Below, one piece after another: positions 21,360 through 32,289 of a stretch of 64,000 nt of DNA. The number at the start of each line of letters is the position of its first letter. The stretch's first letter is position 1. A model generated the notes under the pieces. The model was given only the letters and a program-made list of their open reading frames with translations. It was not told the origin of the DNA and ran no database searches. A program made the position numbers and the translations under genes. Source of the DNA: Tigriopus japonicus (taxonomy: Eukaryota > Arthropoda > Copepoda > Harpacticoida > Harpacticidae); contig CM021322.1 of NCBI GenBank assembly GCA_010645155.1, positions 6,644,350-6,708,349 of the forward strand. Reading direction: 5' to 3'.

Positions 21360-23690
21360 TCGTGTTATACCATGGAAATTTGATCTTCACCTCTTGGAAA
21401 TGTAAACGCGGGACTATTTGTGATGTTCAGTGAACTTGGGTGATTTAGAGCTTGGGTGATTTGGGACCTTTGAAGGTTGTCAAGGCTCATAAGGTGGAAC
21501 AAGTCAGTCCCAAAATAAGCCGTGTATGTGTGATTAATGACTTGTGAGTTACACCTGAGCTCGACGAACTCCCAACTCATATTACTTACAATTCTAGTGG
21601 CGTGAAAGTGAGAACAATATACAAAAGAAGGGAAGATTTCAAACTTGTTCGATTCTTACAAAAGTTGACTTCAAACTTAGTTGAACCGATCATTCTTGGA
21701 GAAATAAAAAAAACTACGTATATTGTGAAAAAACTACCACTTGTAGCAAGTGCAAGATTATTAGACCCGATAACTAGTGACGTCACGACAGATGTCCATG
21801 TATGTGTTGCCTTTGTATAGAGAGATATCGAAAGAGTTCCAGCATTCATGACGAAATAAGTGACAAACGGCTCCATTGATTTGTGTGACCACGTGTTTTC
21901 ATTCCCATATAAAAAACAGGTAAGCAAACTCGATCCAGTTTAGCCAAATAAGATCATCATTCTTCACTTGATACGCCTTCCGACAATCTTGGTACTCGTT
22001 GGCAAGTTTGAACTTTGTTTTGACTTGCTTGCATTGTCTAAGTTGTGCAAACTTGGCAGATTTCTTTGAAGATTAGAACACAAGCATCCTCAGTTTTTTC
22101 CGGGTGGAATTTGCCAGAAGATGCAAGTATTTAATTTTGGGCGAAGCAAAAAGGGAGCCAAATTTGCCCTTGGATTGAGCAACTCTCACTCACTTTTCTA
22201 GAACATTGGGCTGACTTGAACATGGAATAGTACTAAAAAAAAAGTTACCGCTGCTGAACTTGCTTGAAATGAAGCCTTGAACTCAAACATTGGAGGTTCC
22301 ATTTTTTTCTTTTTACCGAGAGTGGATGAGAGAAGCTGTTAAATATTTTAGGGCCTTGGTAAATATTTGAGATCGTCATTTATGTAATATAAGGTTTTGA
22401 ACCAACGCCTCTAGAATGACACTAACGTGAATTCATAAATGTAGCCAATTCGATACTTGGTACGTCAGGCTTTATTATGGTCAACATTTTCTGATAACTA
22501 TAAACCACACAATTGAAGCAGAAACATTTTTTTAATTTGATAAATGAAATATAGGATTAATTTACCTCGTGTAACAAGGATCCAAGGGTTACATAACTTA
22601 CTTCAATCTCACTTAGACGGCCAAAATTCAAAGTCGGCCAATCTTCCGCAAAGGTCGTTGATTATCTCCTTCCCATCGCGATTAGATTCGTCAAATGGTT
22701 GAATGATGTTGACTTTCCCTGTCCCGTATCTGACCCTCTCAAACCACTTTAGTACAGGAAATCGGACCTCTCATTGACTGCAAACCCAAAATTTCCCTTT
22801 TCCCATAGTCCTCGACGTTTGCAAAACCTTCATGGCCCAAATCTTCTTCTATGGCCTTACATTTGATTGCAAACTCTGTCCTCCAATCCACCAGTGTTAC
22901 ACACACCAAATTCCTCGAGCAAAACCTCGGCTAGTTCCACTATGCCCTACATGCATGGACTCATTTCAAATGAGAAACCAAGCTCTTTATCCTTGGGATG
23001 CTAAAGTTGGTGTCCAAGGTGTCTTGAGGCTAACCATTCCTGGATTGATTACCGGGCACTAAAGTCATTCCCTGTCAAGGACTTAAATATCCAACCATCA
23101 ATTATCCGAAAGAATAAATCTTAATATACTAAGGCAGACATTCCCTTGGAATATTGGTGTTTGACTTTGCACTAAATTCCACCAACGATTGAAGTTGACA
23201 AAAAGGACCTGTTCAAACTAAGGAACCTAATGTAGAGGCTAGCTGGCGAAATCTATGGAAGCCTGACCAATGCAGACTGTTTGAGACATCTTCCAACATG
23301 CAAGAAGCGAATGTTCATGATGAAAGGATTTTTGTTCGTATCAGAATCATATCTAAAGTGTTTAGCTCATTTGAGAGCAAAATTTGGTTAGTGGTAATCC
23401 TTAAGCTTTTTGCAAATTTGTTTGAAGTATTTATCTGATATGTAAACAGTGCATTTTAATTAGTGTGGAGTCTAAACAAGCATCAATTAATGTCTCACAT
23501 TGGGTGACTGACAACTCAATCAGCAAAGAAGAAGTACTTTGGTTTGTTATTGGACTTTAGTCAAAATAAGTTGAATGATATCTCTTGAACCATATATTAG
23601 CTTACTACGGCCAGGCTCTATAACAGGATCCCTAGTTAAAACTAGCCTACAACCAAAAAGATTTCAATTTACGAGCGTGAGATCAGCAAT
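21360..23690. other. no gene seen
   Basis: About 2.3 kb with scattered ORFs under 115 codons lacking domains, signal peptides or splice support. No repeat matched elsewhere in the window. Confidence 0.5.
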
Positions 23691-23702
23691 GAGAGTAATG
23701 AC

Positions 23703-24409
23703 TAGAGCTAGGATTTTGTTGCTATTTTTTAAGGCAAAAGTTGCTAAAAAGTTGCAAATATTTTTTGATCAAGTTGCCATAGAAGTTGCTGTTTTCCACG
23801 GAAATTGCTTTTTTTTACAGTGAAGTTGCAAATCTTCTACTAATATATTTTTTATTTTCGTTTGAGATTGTAACGACAAACCAATGTTTGTTCAAGATTT
23901 TCAGACTTTTTCGCAAAATTTTACCCTGCATGAACAAAATTTAGGTGTCTAACAGCTTGGACTTCAAAATTACCCAAATTTTGGTGTTTTGGTATTTTAC
24001 CAATTGACAAATTTTTATACCAAAAGGGGGTCAAATATTACCTAGATTTGATAATATTACCTCTAGTGACCTCTAGATGACGCAAGCTGTATTTTCTGGA
24101 TTGACTCTGAGAATCAAACTTCGAGAAATATATTTCCCTTCCAAACAGGGTAGTGCCCTCTATGACGTTCCTTATGAAACCATCCTTTTTAGGAGTGTTG
24201 TTAGGTAATCCCTCGTAGAGGGCGGTTTTAGTGACGTCAGAAATGAGATTTCTCTGATTTATTTATCTATGGTAAGTTTGTGTTTACTCGTACATGGGCC
24301 AAAGTTGCCAAATTGTGGCGGGAAATTCAAAAGTTGCTAAAAAGGCCTAAAATCGGCAAAAGTTGCAATTGCAATTGCAAATTGCATTTGCAACTGAATC
24401 CTAGCTTTA
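23703..24409. mobile_element. non-autonomous hAT-type element, 707 bp
   Basis: Left end TAGAGCTAGGATTTTG and right end CTGAATCCTAGCTTTA are inverted repeats. The flanks GTAATGAC (23695-23702) and CTAATGAC (24410-24417) agree at 7 of 8 positions, the hAT target-duplication length. The interior is AT-rich with many GTTGCAA-type motifs near both ends and no transposase. Confidence 0.8.
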
Positions 24410-24433
24410 CTAATGACTTTCAAAGTTATGACT

Positions 24434-24945
24434 TTGGGAGAAGCTCCAGAAGTAAGGGCTGCACAGTATTCAGGGAAGGTATGAAAGGTATTTGATACTG
24501 TTTGTTTTCAATAGCATTCATGGACTCTGTCCTAACCCAGGCTTTGAGATCAGTTGTAGCGATCGTAGATGTTTTACGTGCGTTCTGAGAGCACCTCCAA
24601 ATGCAAGGGAATCGAGGCTAGTTCGATCAATGAAGTCCTCCTCTCTTCTTTATCGGGCTCCTTCATTGTTCAATTTGTTACCCATTAGTCTTCGTCGGGA
24701 ATATGTAGGAGCTGATCCTCTAACAGCATTTAAGGCAGGATTAGACAAATTTTTAATTACTATTCCTGACCAACCCACTATTCAAGGGTTGTACAGATCT
24801 GCCAACAGTACCTCATTGGTGGATCAAATTTCATATAAACATTAATTATTGAAACTATAATAATGATTAACTCTCTTTACAGGGAATCCCATTCCTTGTA
24901 GCGGTAAAAAAATTGCCCCGCCCCAAAGAAAAAAAAATAGAAGCA
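24434..24945 (+). mobile_element. LINE copy D, 3' end
   Basis: Begins in the C-terminal domain at the segment matching GGGAGTGGCTCCAGAAGT of copy A. The longest frame (24492-24845) reads IHGLCPNPGFEISCSD, SSSLLYRAPSLFNLLP, REYVGADPLTAFKAGLD and ends SLVDQISYKH. The tail has hairpin GGAATCCCATTCC (24883-24895), then GTAGCGGT and an A-rich end. It starts about 17 bases after the target duplication of the hAT element. Confidence 0.9.
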
Positions 24946-24949
24946 AATT

Positions 24950-25265
24950 TATTACTTTCCTTTGCGATTGAGACCTTGTTTATCCTTGGTTAGAACCATA
25001 TAATTACGAGAGTATGCGGATAAGATTGCATTGTCTCAATTCACCTCAGCGCCTAGAGTTTGAGAAGAAAAAGGAAAGCTGAAAAATCTGGGAAGAAAGT
25101 GCATGACAAGGCAAATTTATTTCCCAAAATACTGTAAACACAAAATTTGCAATCGTGTTAATTTTGTTGAAATTAGCTCTTTCGTAAAACCTTGCTCTTC
25201 TTCTTTTACTTTCATTATTCTTTTTGAATCATGTGGACACGCTGATCTTATTTGAGACCAGGCCA
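24950..25265. other. no gene seen
   Basis: AT-rich sequence between the LINE tail and the next repeat fragments. Confidence 0.5.
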
Positions 25266-25269
25266 TCTC

Positions 25270-25460
25270 AGTGTTGGCAATATGTTTTACCACCAAAGGA
25301 CATGAGCGAACTTTTACTCAATGCTCTCTCTCTCTATCAGTATGGAAGCTTGAGAAGGCAAACAATTTCACCTTTCTGACATTGAACCCTGCAAAAAATG
25401 TCAGTTTATGCGCCCTGATCAGCGCCTCTTGTGGTCAAATGGAAACATACTTGCCACAAT
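25270..25460 (+). repeat. two fused repeat fragments
   Basis: 25270-25383 resembles the right arm of the foldback at 13.9 kb (TTTACCACCAAAGG, GCTCTC, TTGAGAAG). 25384-25460 matches one arm of the MITE at 37979-38302 (CCTGCAAAAAATGTCAG, TCAGCGCCTCTTGTGGTCAA). Their adjacency may reflect nested insertion or a composite family. Confidence 0.6.
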
Positions 25461-25829
25461 TTCTCGCCCAGAGCCGCTGTACTTTGGAACAAAATGCCAC
25501 AAGAAGGGAGAAAATGTACCGATCTCAATCATTTCAAGTCTTGGTTTGACGAAAATGCTCAAACTCTGCAAAACATCTGCCTCAACGATTAACGATTAAA
25601 AAGCACACCAGTATCTGACTTCAACACCATGTCCTAAAATATTTTGCTACATCATCCTTATTATTGCAATTAGTTCCTATTTCTATTATTTGCTTTATAT
25701 TAATTCCATACCCCCACCATTTGAGAATGTTGAACAAAAAGGCCGTTGACAATAAATCCTCGAAATAGATTTCCAAATTATTTTAGAACAGCATTGCTCT
25801 CAGTACATAAAAGACTCTCGTCTAATTAA

Positions 25830-26000
25830 ATTTTCAAATATTTGTTTTTAAGTACGTTTTAAGTAGCATTTTATAATTTTTCTCGTGGCCTATTCAACCG
25901 AATTCAAATCAATGTGCGGCATTGCATTTCCATCTCAAAACTGGTCTCAAAAGTTTCTGGAATTGAATAATGACTTCTCCCGCTCAAAGAAACACCGTGA
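25830..26000 (-). repeat. unclassified dispersed repeat, copy 4
   Basis: Parallel to 8475-8665 over about 170 bases and ends in the same AATGACTTCTCCC block. Confidence 0.55.
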
Positions 26001-27545
26001 CTAGCAACAGACCACGGGATTACCAGACTGAATTGGTAGATCTTTGTTCCCATTTTTGTCAATGTATTGTATCTTGTAGGTGTTGTTCTGCATATGACAA
26101 AAATTTGTCTACCAATTTTCAGTTTGTTTTGCAATCAATCAATCGCAAAAAATAATCCTTGATTGAAACAGATTTGAACTAAAAGTTGACATTAAAGTTA
26201 AATAAATTATTACTTAAGTCCAGCTCAAAACCATTCAACACTTACTTGACCTTTCCAAAACAATGGTTTTTAATGAAATGTTTTATGATCTTAAGATTGA
26301 TTGACATGGCTGATTTTGGTCTTTTATTGGTTCAGATATTTTTTCACCTCACAAGATTTAGATAAAGGTGAATTTTGGTAAGTGAAATGAACGAAGTAAG
26401 ACTTAAAGATTACAACCAATTATTCGGTCTCATATACCAGCCAAAAGTCTCATATTCATGACCTTGTCTTGTTCATCTATCATTAGACAAATGCACTTGT
26501 GAAAGATGATTAAATTCGCTTTAGCCTTCAATGACAGGTTTTTGTATTATACTGAGGCTTTATCAAATAAATACAGGAATCGCTCAAGTTACGTGGAAAA
26601 AATATATATTTCTTTGGGAGGTGAAGGTGCTTTTAATGTGGTAAAATGGGGGTTAACGTGTCAAGTAATGAGAAATATATGGTTGAAAATTGTGTGTGGT
26701 GCAGCAATCAAAATAAGCCGTTTTCAACGTTGAACAGGGCTGGGGAAAAAAATCATTCTTTGAAAAATAACCTACATAAAAAGCTGGATTATTTCCTAGC
26801 TCTTACAAACGCATGCCTATCTTAACTTCACATTTATGCTTATCAACTCATTTTTCATACATGCCACAACCAATATTTCTCTATTATTTCAAAAATCACA
26901 TTTTATTGACCATTATTGAAATTGATAGAAACGTCCAAAAATGAACTTCACCATTGAGATTCTGTTAATTGTTGAAGTCGAGAAAAACTTGATTCAATAA
27001 CATTTACTTGAAGCGAGACTTAAATGTCCAAATAAATGTCAAGCCTCGGCCTGTACTTAAGGATTCCACGTAAAGAAATAAGCCAAACGTGAGTCAAAGG
27101 GCCTTACATAAAAGAAAGGAAATGGTGCATTTTGCAAAAGCAGGAGAACACCAATCGACAGATCATTGGTCTTTTTTTGATATTCAATCATATGTGTTAC
27201 ACATGACGTTGAAATTGTGAAAAGATAGCTTTGTTTTCTGCCTTCTGTAGGGGATGCAAATGAATTACCGTCCCTAAATATTAACGCTAACGGAACCAAA
27301 CAAGACAATGAAAACAATTTATGATCCAAAGGATATTAAAACGATATGGTACTTGGGCAGTACTTTTTTAAGGTATTTCACTTATATTAGGCCCTCAAAT
27401 GTGCGATTTATTACGCCATGAGTTATGCACTTAGCTCTTTTAGTCATTTTTCGCTCGACTGTTGGCCTAAATGACGGCAAAAATGACTCGTGACTCGCGA
27501 GTCCTTAGAAAGTTTACCCGTTCATTCGCAAAGATTTGTTTATAA
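26001..27545. other. no gene seen
   Basis: AT-rich, with a 75-codon forward ORF (26506) and a 90-codon reverse ORF (27057-27329) that show no domain or splice support. Confidence 0.5.
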
Positions 27546-27547
27546 GG

Positions 27548-27695
27548 AGTGTCCGAAAAAATGTCTTTGCTCTAGAGCAGAAATTTTTGACATTTCAAGG
27601 AGTAGGGTCAGCTGACGATCATGCTCGTCAATCATCAGCTGACCTTACACTGTGAAACGTCTGGGATTTCTGCTCGACAACCAAAAATGTCCGAT
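27548..27695. repeat. hairpin-forming inverted repeat
   Basis: Arms of about 65 bases include GTCCGAAAAAATGT, GAGCAGAAAT and GGTCAGCTGA, separated by under 20 bases. The outer right-arm block TTTCTGCTCGAYAACCAAAA recurs directly at about 27970-27990. No coding capacity. Confidence 0.65.
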
Positions 27696-27699
27696 ATGA

Positions 27700-28000
27700 A
27701 CATTAGATTGATTTAAATGCCTGTTTTTGGTCTCACGGCACAGACAAAAATCATAGCAAGAATATACGGAAATTCCCCAACACAATGAGACATGTTTCTG
27801 ACCCAAAAAACCAAGTGGAATAACTTTGATTCGCTACTTTTATTTAAACTAGGTCTAGATTAAAAGTTATTCACCTAAAAACCTATTAGATTAACTGTTT
27901 TAAGACATTTTTTGACCGAAAAAATGGAAAAAAATACTGCGGTTTTTTTTAACAAAAAGTCTGTTGGAATTTCTGCTCGATAACCAAAAATTCCGGTTCC
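27700..28000 (+). repeat. dispersed repeat R, copy 2 (uninterrupted)
   Basis: Contains ATGTTTCTGACCCAAA, TAACTTTGATTCG and CACCTAAAAACCTATTAG in order. This is the unsplit counterpart of 18090-18720. Confidence 0.5.
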
Positions 28001-29190
28001 TACTTATAAGCAATGGGACTTGAATAACTAGGCGCTTCAACCTTCAACCCAGAATGTGCCCCTACTCGGAAAAATTAATTACAGAATGAAAAATAAATCC
28101 AATAATGTATCTAATAGGCGCATCTAAATAGTATCTTGCAATAAAAATTCTTGTAAAGAATAATTTCCGCAAAGTTCATTTCTTAGGATTAACAATTTTG
28201 CACTCGCACATTGCAAAAAAAAGAATCTTGTTGATAGGGAAATGTATTTTGATAGGGAATCTACGACCAGATGATGGGAACGCTTTTGCAAAACATTTTT
28301 TCATCCACAACGTCTTCTTTGAATCTTGAAATGGTTTCAAGATCAGCAACCGCTAAGAAAATAGATCTACTTATAAACGGAGGCCCAACATTGTCGTGTA
28401 GGGTTGTCAGATATCGATTCCATGTCCAGAGAGGTTCCTTGGTTTTCGGATACTAGTCGCAAAGATTCCACCTCAGAAGCGAACCAATGTGGTTTAACCC
28501 TGGATGTGGATGTGCACCAAATATTCCTCTTCACGCAACTCTTCTTGTTCTATTTGAAGATCCACAAAATGCCACGGGAGGTAATTTGCAGATCCTTTTG
28601 GCCACAACTCTGAGGAATAATGGCCACAATATTGCCATAACATTCCCAAGCATTTCGGCCGGCGATATTGTTTATTCTGTTCTCCATATTTTTTCGTTGG
28701 CGTGGACCTGGCTTCCATTTTTTATTTATTCACGAAATACCGAGATGTGAATCTCCGAGGAGAAAAAGTACTCTTTGGGAGAAAACTTTTGTCTGGGAAA
28801 GGATAGCACAACGGCTACCTTTAGTTGCTTGAAAAAATCTTTTGGTCCAAATATTGCTTTGTTTGATGTTGCGAAGGTACTTATTTATTTTTGGGGGCTC
28901 TTCAGACGATTATCAGTTCAAGCCTAAATTTATTAATTCAATTTAATTTTTAATAACACAATAAGTGTTAATCAACTTAAGTTCTGTTTTCTCCACTTGT
29001 TCCGAATTACTGCCACTTAGTCTATATTTTCAAGGTTTGTTTCACAATTGCATCAGTTTCACAAACGGTGTATTTTTCAGCGTTTATTTGCACTTGCTGG
29101 TTTGTTTCTGCATGTGAGTGGAACATTGCACTCCAGACAACAGGGTTGGCCACTCAAAACCGGGCAAGGCAAATTTGCGGATGTTTTATC
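28001..29190. other. no confirmed gene
   Basis: The 87-codon frame at 28487-28750 (PLHATLLVLFEDPQNATGG) is somewhat protein-like but has no motif I recognise and no adjoining exon. The rest is AT-rich. Confidence 0.4.
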
Positions 29191-29194
29191 ACCC

Positions 29195-29815
29195 CTACAA
29201 GGAATGTCATTCCCTGTATACAAATAAATCATAAATATAATTTAAAGAACTAACATTTTTACGCAATTTAGTCAAAAAACGAATTACTATTGGCAGATCT
29301 GAACAACCCTTGAAGAGTGATTTGATCAGGAATAATATTTAAAAGTTTGTCCAATCCTGCCTTAAATGCTGTTAGAGGATCAGCTCCTTCAATTCCCGAC
29401 GAAGACTAATGGGCAACAATGAAAAATGGGCAAAAATTGAACAATGAAGGAGCCCGATAAAGCAGAGAGGAGAACTTCATTGATCGAACCAGCCTCGAAG
29501 GGAAGAGACGTGGCGTCGTGGTTAGCGCAGTTTCCTACAGTGAGAGAGGTCCCAGGTTCGATTCTCCTCCCCGACCTGTCTCAAGGAAACTATTAGACGC
29601 TAATTCACACCCACAGACGGAGAACCATTCTGATACCGGACATGAGATTGCCTATCGGAACAATTTGGACGATGTGATGGCTGGCTTCGTTGGCCGGGCG
29701 AGGCTCAACCCTCCGACCCTAGCACCAATACTCCAAAAGAAAAGGTTCCCTTGGATTTGGAGGTGCTCTCGGAGCACAATTAAAGCCTCTACGATCGCTA
29801 AATACTGTTTTTGCA
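29195..29815 (-). mobile_element. LINE copy E, 3' end, split by a SINE
   Basis: Reverse-strand LINE 3' end with hairpin (29201-29213) and coding remnants to 29496, continuing at 29742 with CCCTTGGATTTGGAGGTGC. Comparison with copy G (35012-35378) shows the two halves were contiguous before the insertion. Confidence 0.85.
29497..29741 (+). mobile_element. tRNA-derived SINE inside LINE copy E
   Basis: Box A-like TGGTTAGCGCAG (29519-29530) and box B GGTTCGATTCT (29555-29565) are 36 bases apart, start to start. GTCGTGG/CCCCGAC at the tRNA-like ends pair at 6 of 7 positions, but the T-arm does not fold. About 170 bases of unrelated body end in an A-rich CCAAAAGAAAAGG. No clear target duplication flanks it. 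The 100-codon ORF over it is an artefact. Confidence 0.8.
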
Positions 29816-29819
29816 AATA

Positions 29820-30610
29820 ACAACGATGTAACATTAGTTTTGAACAAACTAAAGTGACTCAAATGTTGATGAATGGACTTCAAATGGAACTATTAATGTT
29901 TTCAGCTGAATGAATAACGGCATGGGTAAAAACTGAAGTTTCTCTTAAATATTCAACCTTTTCACGTTAGTACTAAAGGGAACAAACTTATTATTTCTCT
30001 ATTTTTTATAGTGCACAAGGTCTATGAATACACCCTGACATGAAAGTTTTGTCGTAATTTTGAACCAAAATATTTTTATTATGTAAGAATAGATTTGAAC
30101 GACCTGACATGCAATCTGTCCCTAACTGGTCTCGTCTTCCTCGGAAATGATATTTGGGATGCTATCGACCAAAGTGGAAAGTGCGGACGTCTCGACGTTT
30201 TTCTGCACTTTTTCAGGTGTCTTCCCTTTGCTTAAAATGTTGATGAACAGCTGAGATTCTATGAGCTCTTGAATTAGGACGGACAGTAATATTTCCCATT
30301 ATTTTTGGTTAGAGGTGTTCCAAAACTAGTCTCCTTTCTCCAAAACCGAGTAAAATTTGATTCCAGCCATTCACTATTTTTTCACACGCTGTTTAAAGGC
30401 AGATGGACCCGTGGAAAAAGAAAACGCCCGACATCAAGTTGACAATTGTTGTTCTAGGAATAATTTGTCTCCTATTTGTCCTTAAATTACATCCTAACTA
30501 ATCCAAAAATATTCTAGGCACTTGTTGGGGCACACGGGTGGTTTGATTCCGCCAAAGTGTCCACGCATTGCCGTCATTTTTAGGCTCAAAGTATGACTAC
30601 GACACAACTT
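29820..30610. other. no gene seen
   Basis: AT-rich sequence without ORFs of 60 codons or recognisable repeats. Confidence 0.5.
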
Positions 30611-30611
30611 T

Positions 30612-30860
30612 CGTGTTAGGGTGTAGGAGCTGATCTTCTGACAGCTTTTAAAGCAGGGTTAGATTAATTTTTGAATACTATTCCTGATCAACCCACTATT
30701 CAAGGGTTGCATTGGTCTGCCAACAGTAATTCGTTGATAGACCAAATTTCTTATAAATATTAATTGTTTAAATTATTTCATTTATGATTTATTTTTGCAG
30801 GGAATCACATTCCTTGCAGCGGTAGTAAAAAAATCCGCAACCAACCAACCCAAAAAATGC
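30612..30860 (+). mobile_element. LINE copy F, 3' end only
   Basis: Starts at GTAGGAGCTGAT and ends with hairpin GGAATCACATTCC (30801-30813), GCAGCGGTAGT and an A-rich tail. Only the last ~150 coding bases remain, with an internal stop. Confidence 0.85.
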
Positions 30861-30904
30861 ATTATTTTGACTGAAAAACCGTTGATAGTCCATTGCTATT
30901 TTTA

Positions 30905-31068
30905 TTATTTTTACACTTGAGGAATTTAAGTTTTTTAGTAAATTTGGTATAAGTATAATTTTGTAGTCTACTGCTTTCGGTTTCAGCTTTGGTTTTGGTT
31001 TCGGTAAAGCCCTCTTTTGGCCGAAACTTTCGGTTTCGATTAAGAACCCTTTCGGTCCATCATTAGTA
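30905..31068 (+). mobile_element. MITE copy, TTTCGG-repeat family, right end
   Basis: Matches the right half of 15207-15552 (GCTTTCGGTTTC, GCCCTCTTTTGGCCGAAAC, CCTTTCGGTCCATCA). The left end is missing or highly diverged. Confidence 0.75.
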
Positions 31069-31483
31069 AGAAAAAACCTCTGGAATGTGACTTCTTTTGT
31101 AAAATCCTATTCTTTCAGCATTGATTTACGTCCAAGTGTTACCCAATTCAATCATAAATTTGATTTTCGGAATTTTTAAGTAGTTTTACGCTTTAACGTC
31201 AATGAAGAATAAATTCTAAAATTTTCTATTCTAGGTGATCGGTGGACGTTTTTAGCTGAATATTCAAGAGCTGATCTCTGGCGTTCATTCTCGCTCCAAG
31301 GCAATCGAACTTGGATCATGGGGAACTACTCACGTCTGATATGCTCACAGTTCAATCCAGAATGAAGGTCCCTCTTCGTCAGTTCTCTGTGTGGTCTTTG
31401 CCTCGAGTTCATACAAGACATCTTAGGGTAGGCTAGAGTGCTGGAAATCTGTGCAAAATCCCCCCTCAAGGACTCAATTCAAC

Positions 31484-32287
31484 ATGTTGTTCACAATTAC
31501 CCTGCACACGTTCTTGATCATTGTGTTGGTGATCTTGGTGTTCATTTTGGTCATGATTGGACTCACAACGCTGTATCAAAAAGTATTCGTGGTAAAGAAA
31601 CGCCGGAGACGCTACACCATGTATGACGATTCCACCATCAGTTACAGCATGAGGGCACCTCTCATCAGGAGCCACAGTATGGGGGCAGGGTAAGTGTGCA
31701 AAACATGTACCGGGTGTTTCAAAAGAAACGGAACACCTAATTCCATCGTCAATAACTTATGATTGAAAACATGTATGAACCTCACCTTTATTGGATAGGA
31801 TTGGCCAAACACTTGACTTGAAAAGTCAGAAAAAGCAATTTCACCCAATTTCAATATTTAAGCGACGACGATTTTTTCCCTGAAGGGCCCTTTACGAAAA
31901 CAGAGCGTTCGTGACTCCGACTTTTTTCTCTCTTCATAAATTTGGCTAAAATCAAAAATAAGGCGACAAAAAGAGAATAACAACTTATGCATCTTAAGAA
32001 TTGTTATCTGCCGCATCTTTTTGAGCTCTATATATTTTTTGTGAGATCAACCATTTCCGAGTTACGGACATGGTTTGCTGTTCCGTTTCTTATGCATCAC
32101 CCGGTACCTACCTTCCTACCTACTTTCATGTAGAGATCTTCAACCTCTAACGGAGAGAAGGCGCTTAATACCTAACAGTACAATCAAGAGAGAAATGCAG
32201 CCCTTTTGGCCTTTTTCAAAATGGACGATAGAGGTCCCTGATGAAAGTGAGAGGAAAACCTGGAGCGAATGTAGCGAACTCTTTTGA
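31484..32287 (+). CDS. small single-pass membrane protein, two exons
   Basis: Exons 31484-31689 and 32134-32287 join through a GTAAGT donor and a pyrimidine-rich TTTCATGTAG acceptor (phase 2) to give 119 residues. Residues about 8-31 are one strongly hydrophobic segment (FLIIVLVILVFILVMIGL), followed at once by KKRRRRY. By the positive-inside rule the C-terminal ~85 residues should be cytoplasmic. They are polar, with ERRRL and a WPFSKW patch and no known domain. An initiator-like TCAGTTC lies at 31379-31385. The 444-bp intron consists of about 49 bases of host sequence plus the 395-bp MITE at 31710-32104. The second exon rests on its splice fit and frame; transcript data are needed for the join. 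Function unknown. Confidence 0.65.
31710..32104. mobile_element. mariner-like MITE in an intron
   Basis: Ends CCGGGTGTTTCAAAAGAAAC and the inverse of CCGGGTGATGCATAAGAAAC, flanked by TA on both sides (31708-31709, 32105-32106). 395 bp, AT-rich, non-coding. The TA duplication and CCGGGTG-type ends fit Tc1/mariner-type elements. Confidence 0.8.
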
Positions 32288-32289
32288 CA

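Noticed and set aside
29518..29820. 100-codon forward ORF
   Set aside because: It overlies the SINE and the LINE junction and begins inside the pol III promoter region, so it is a chance frame.
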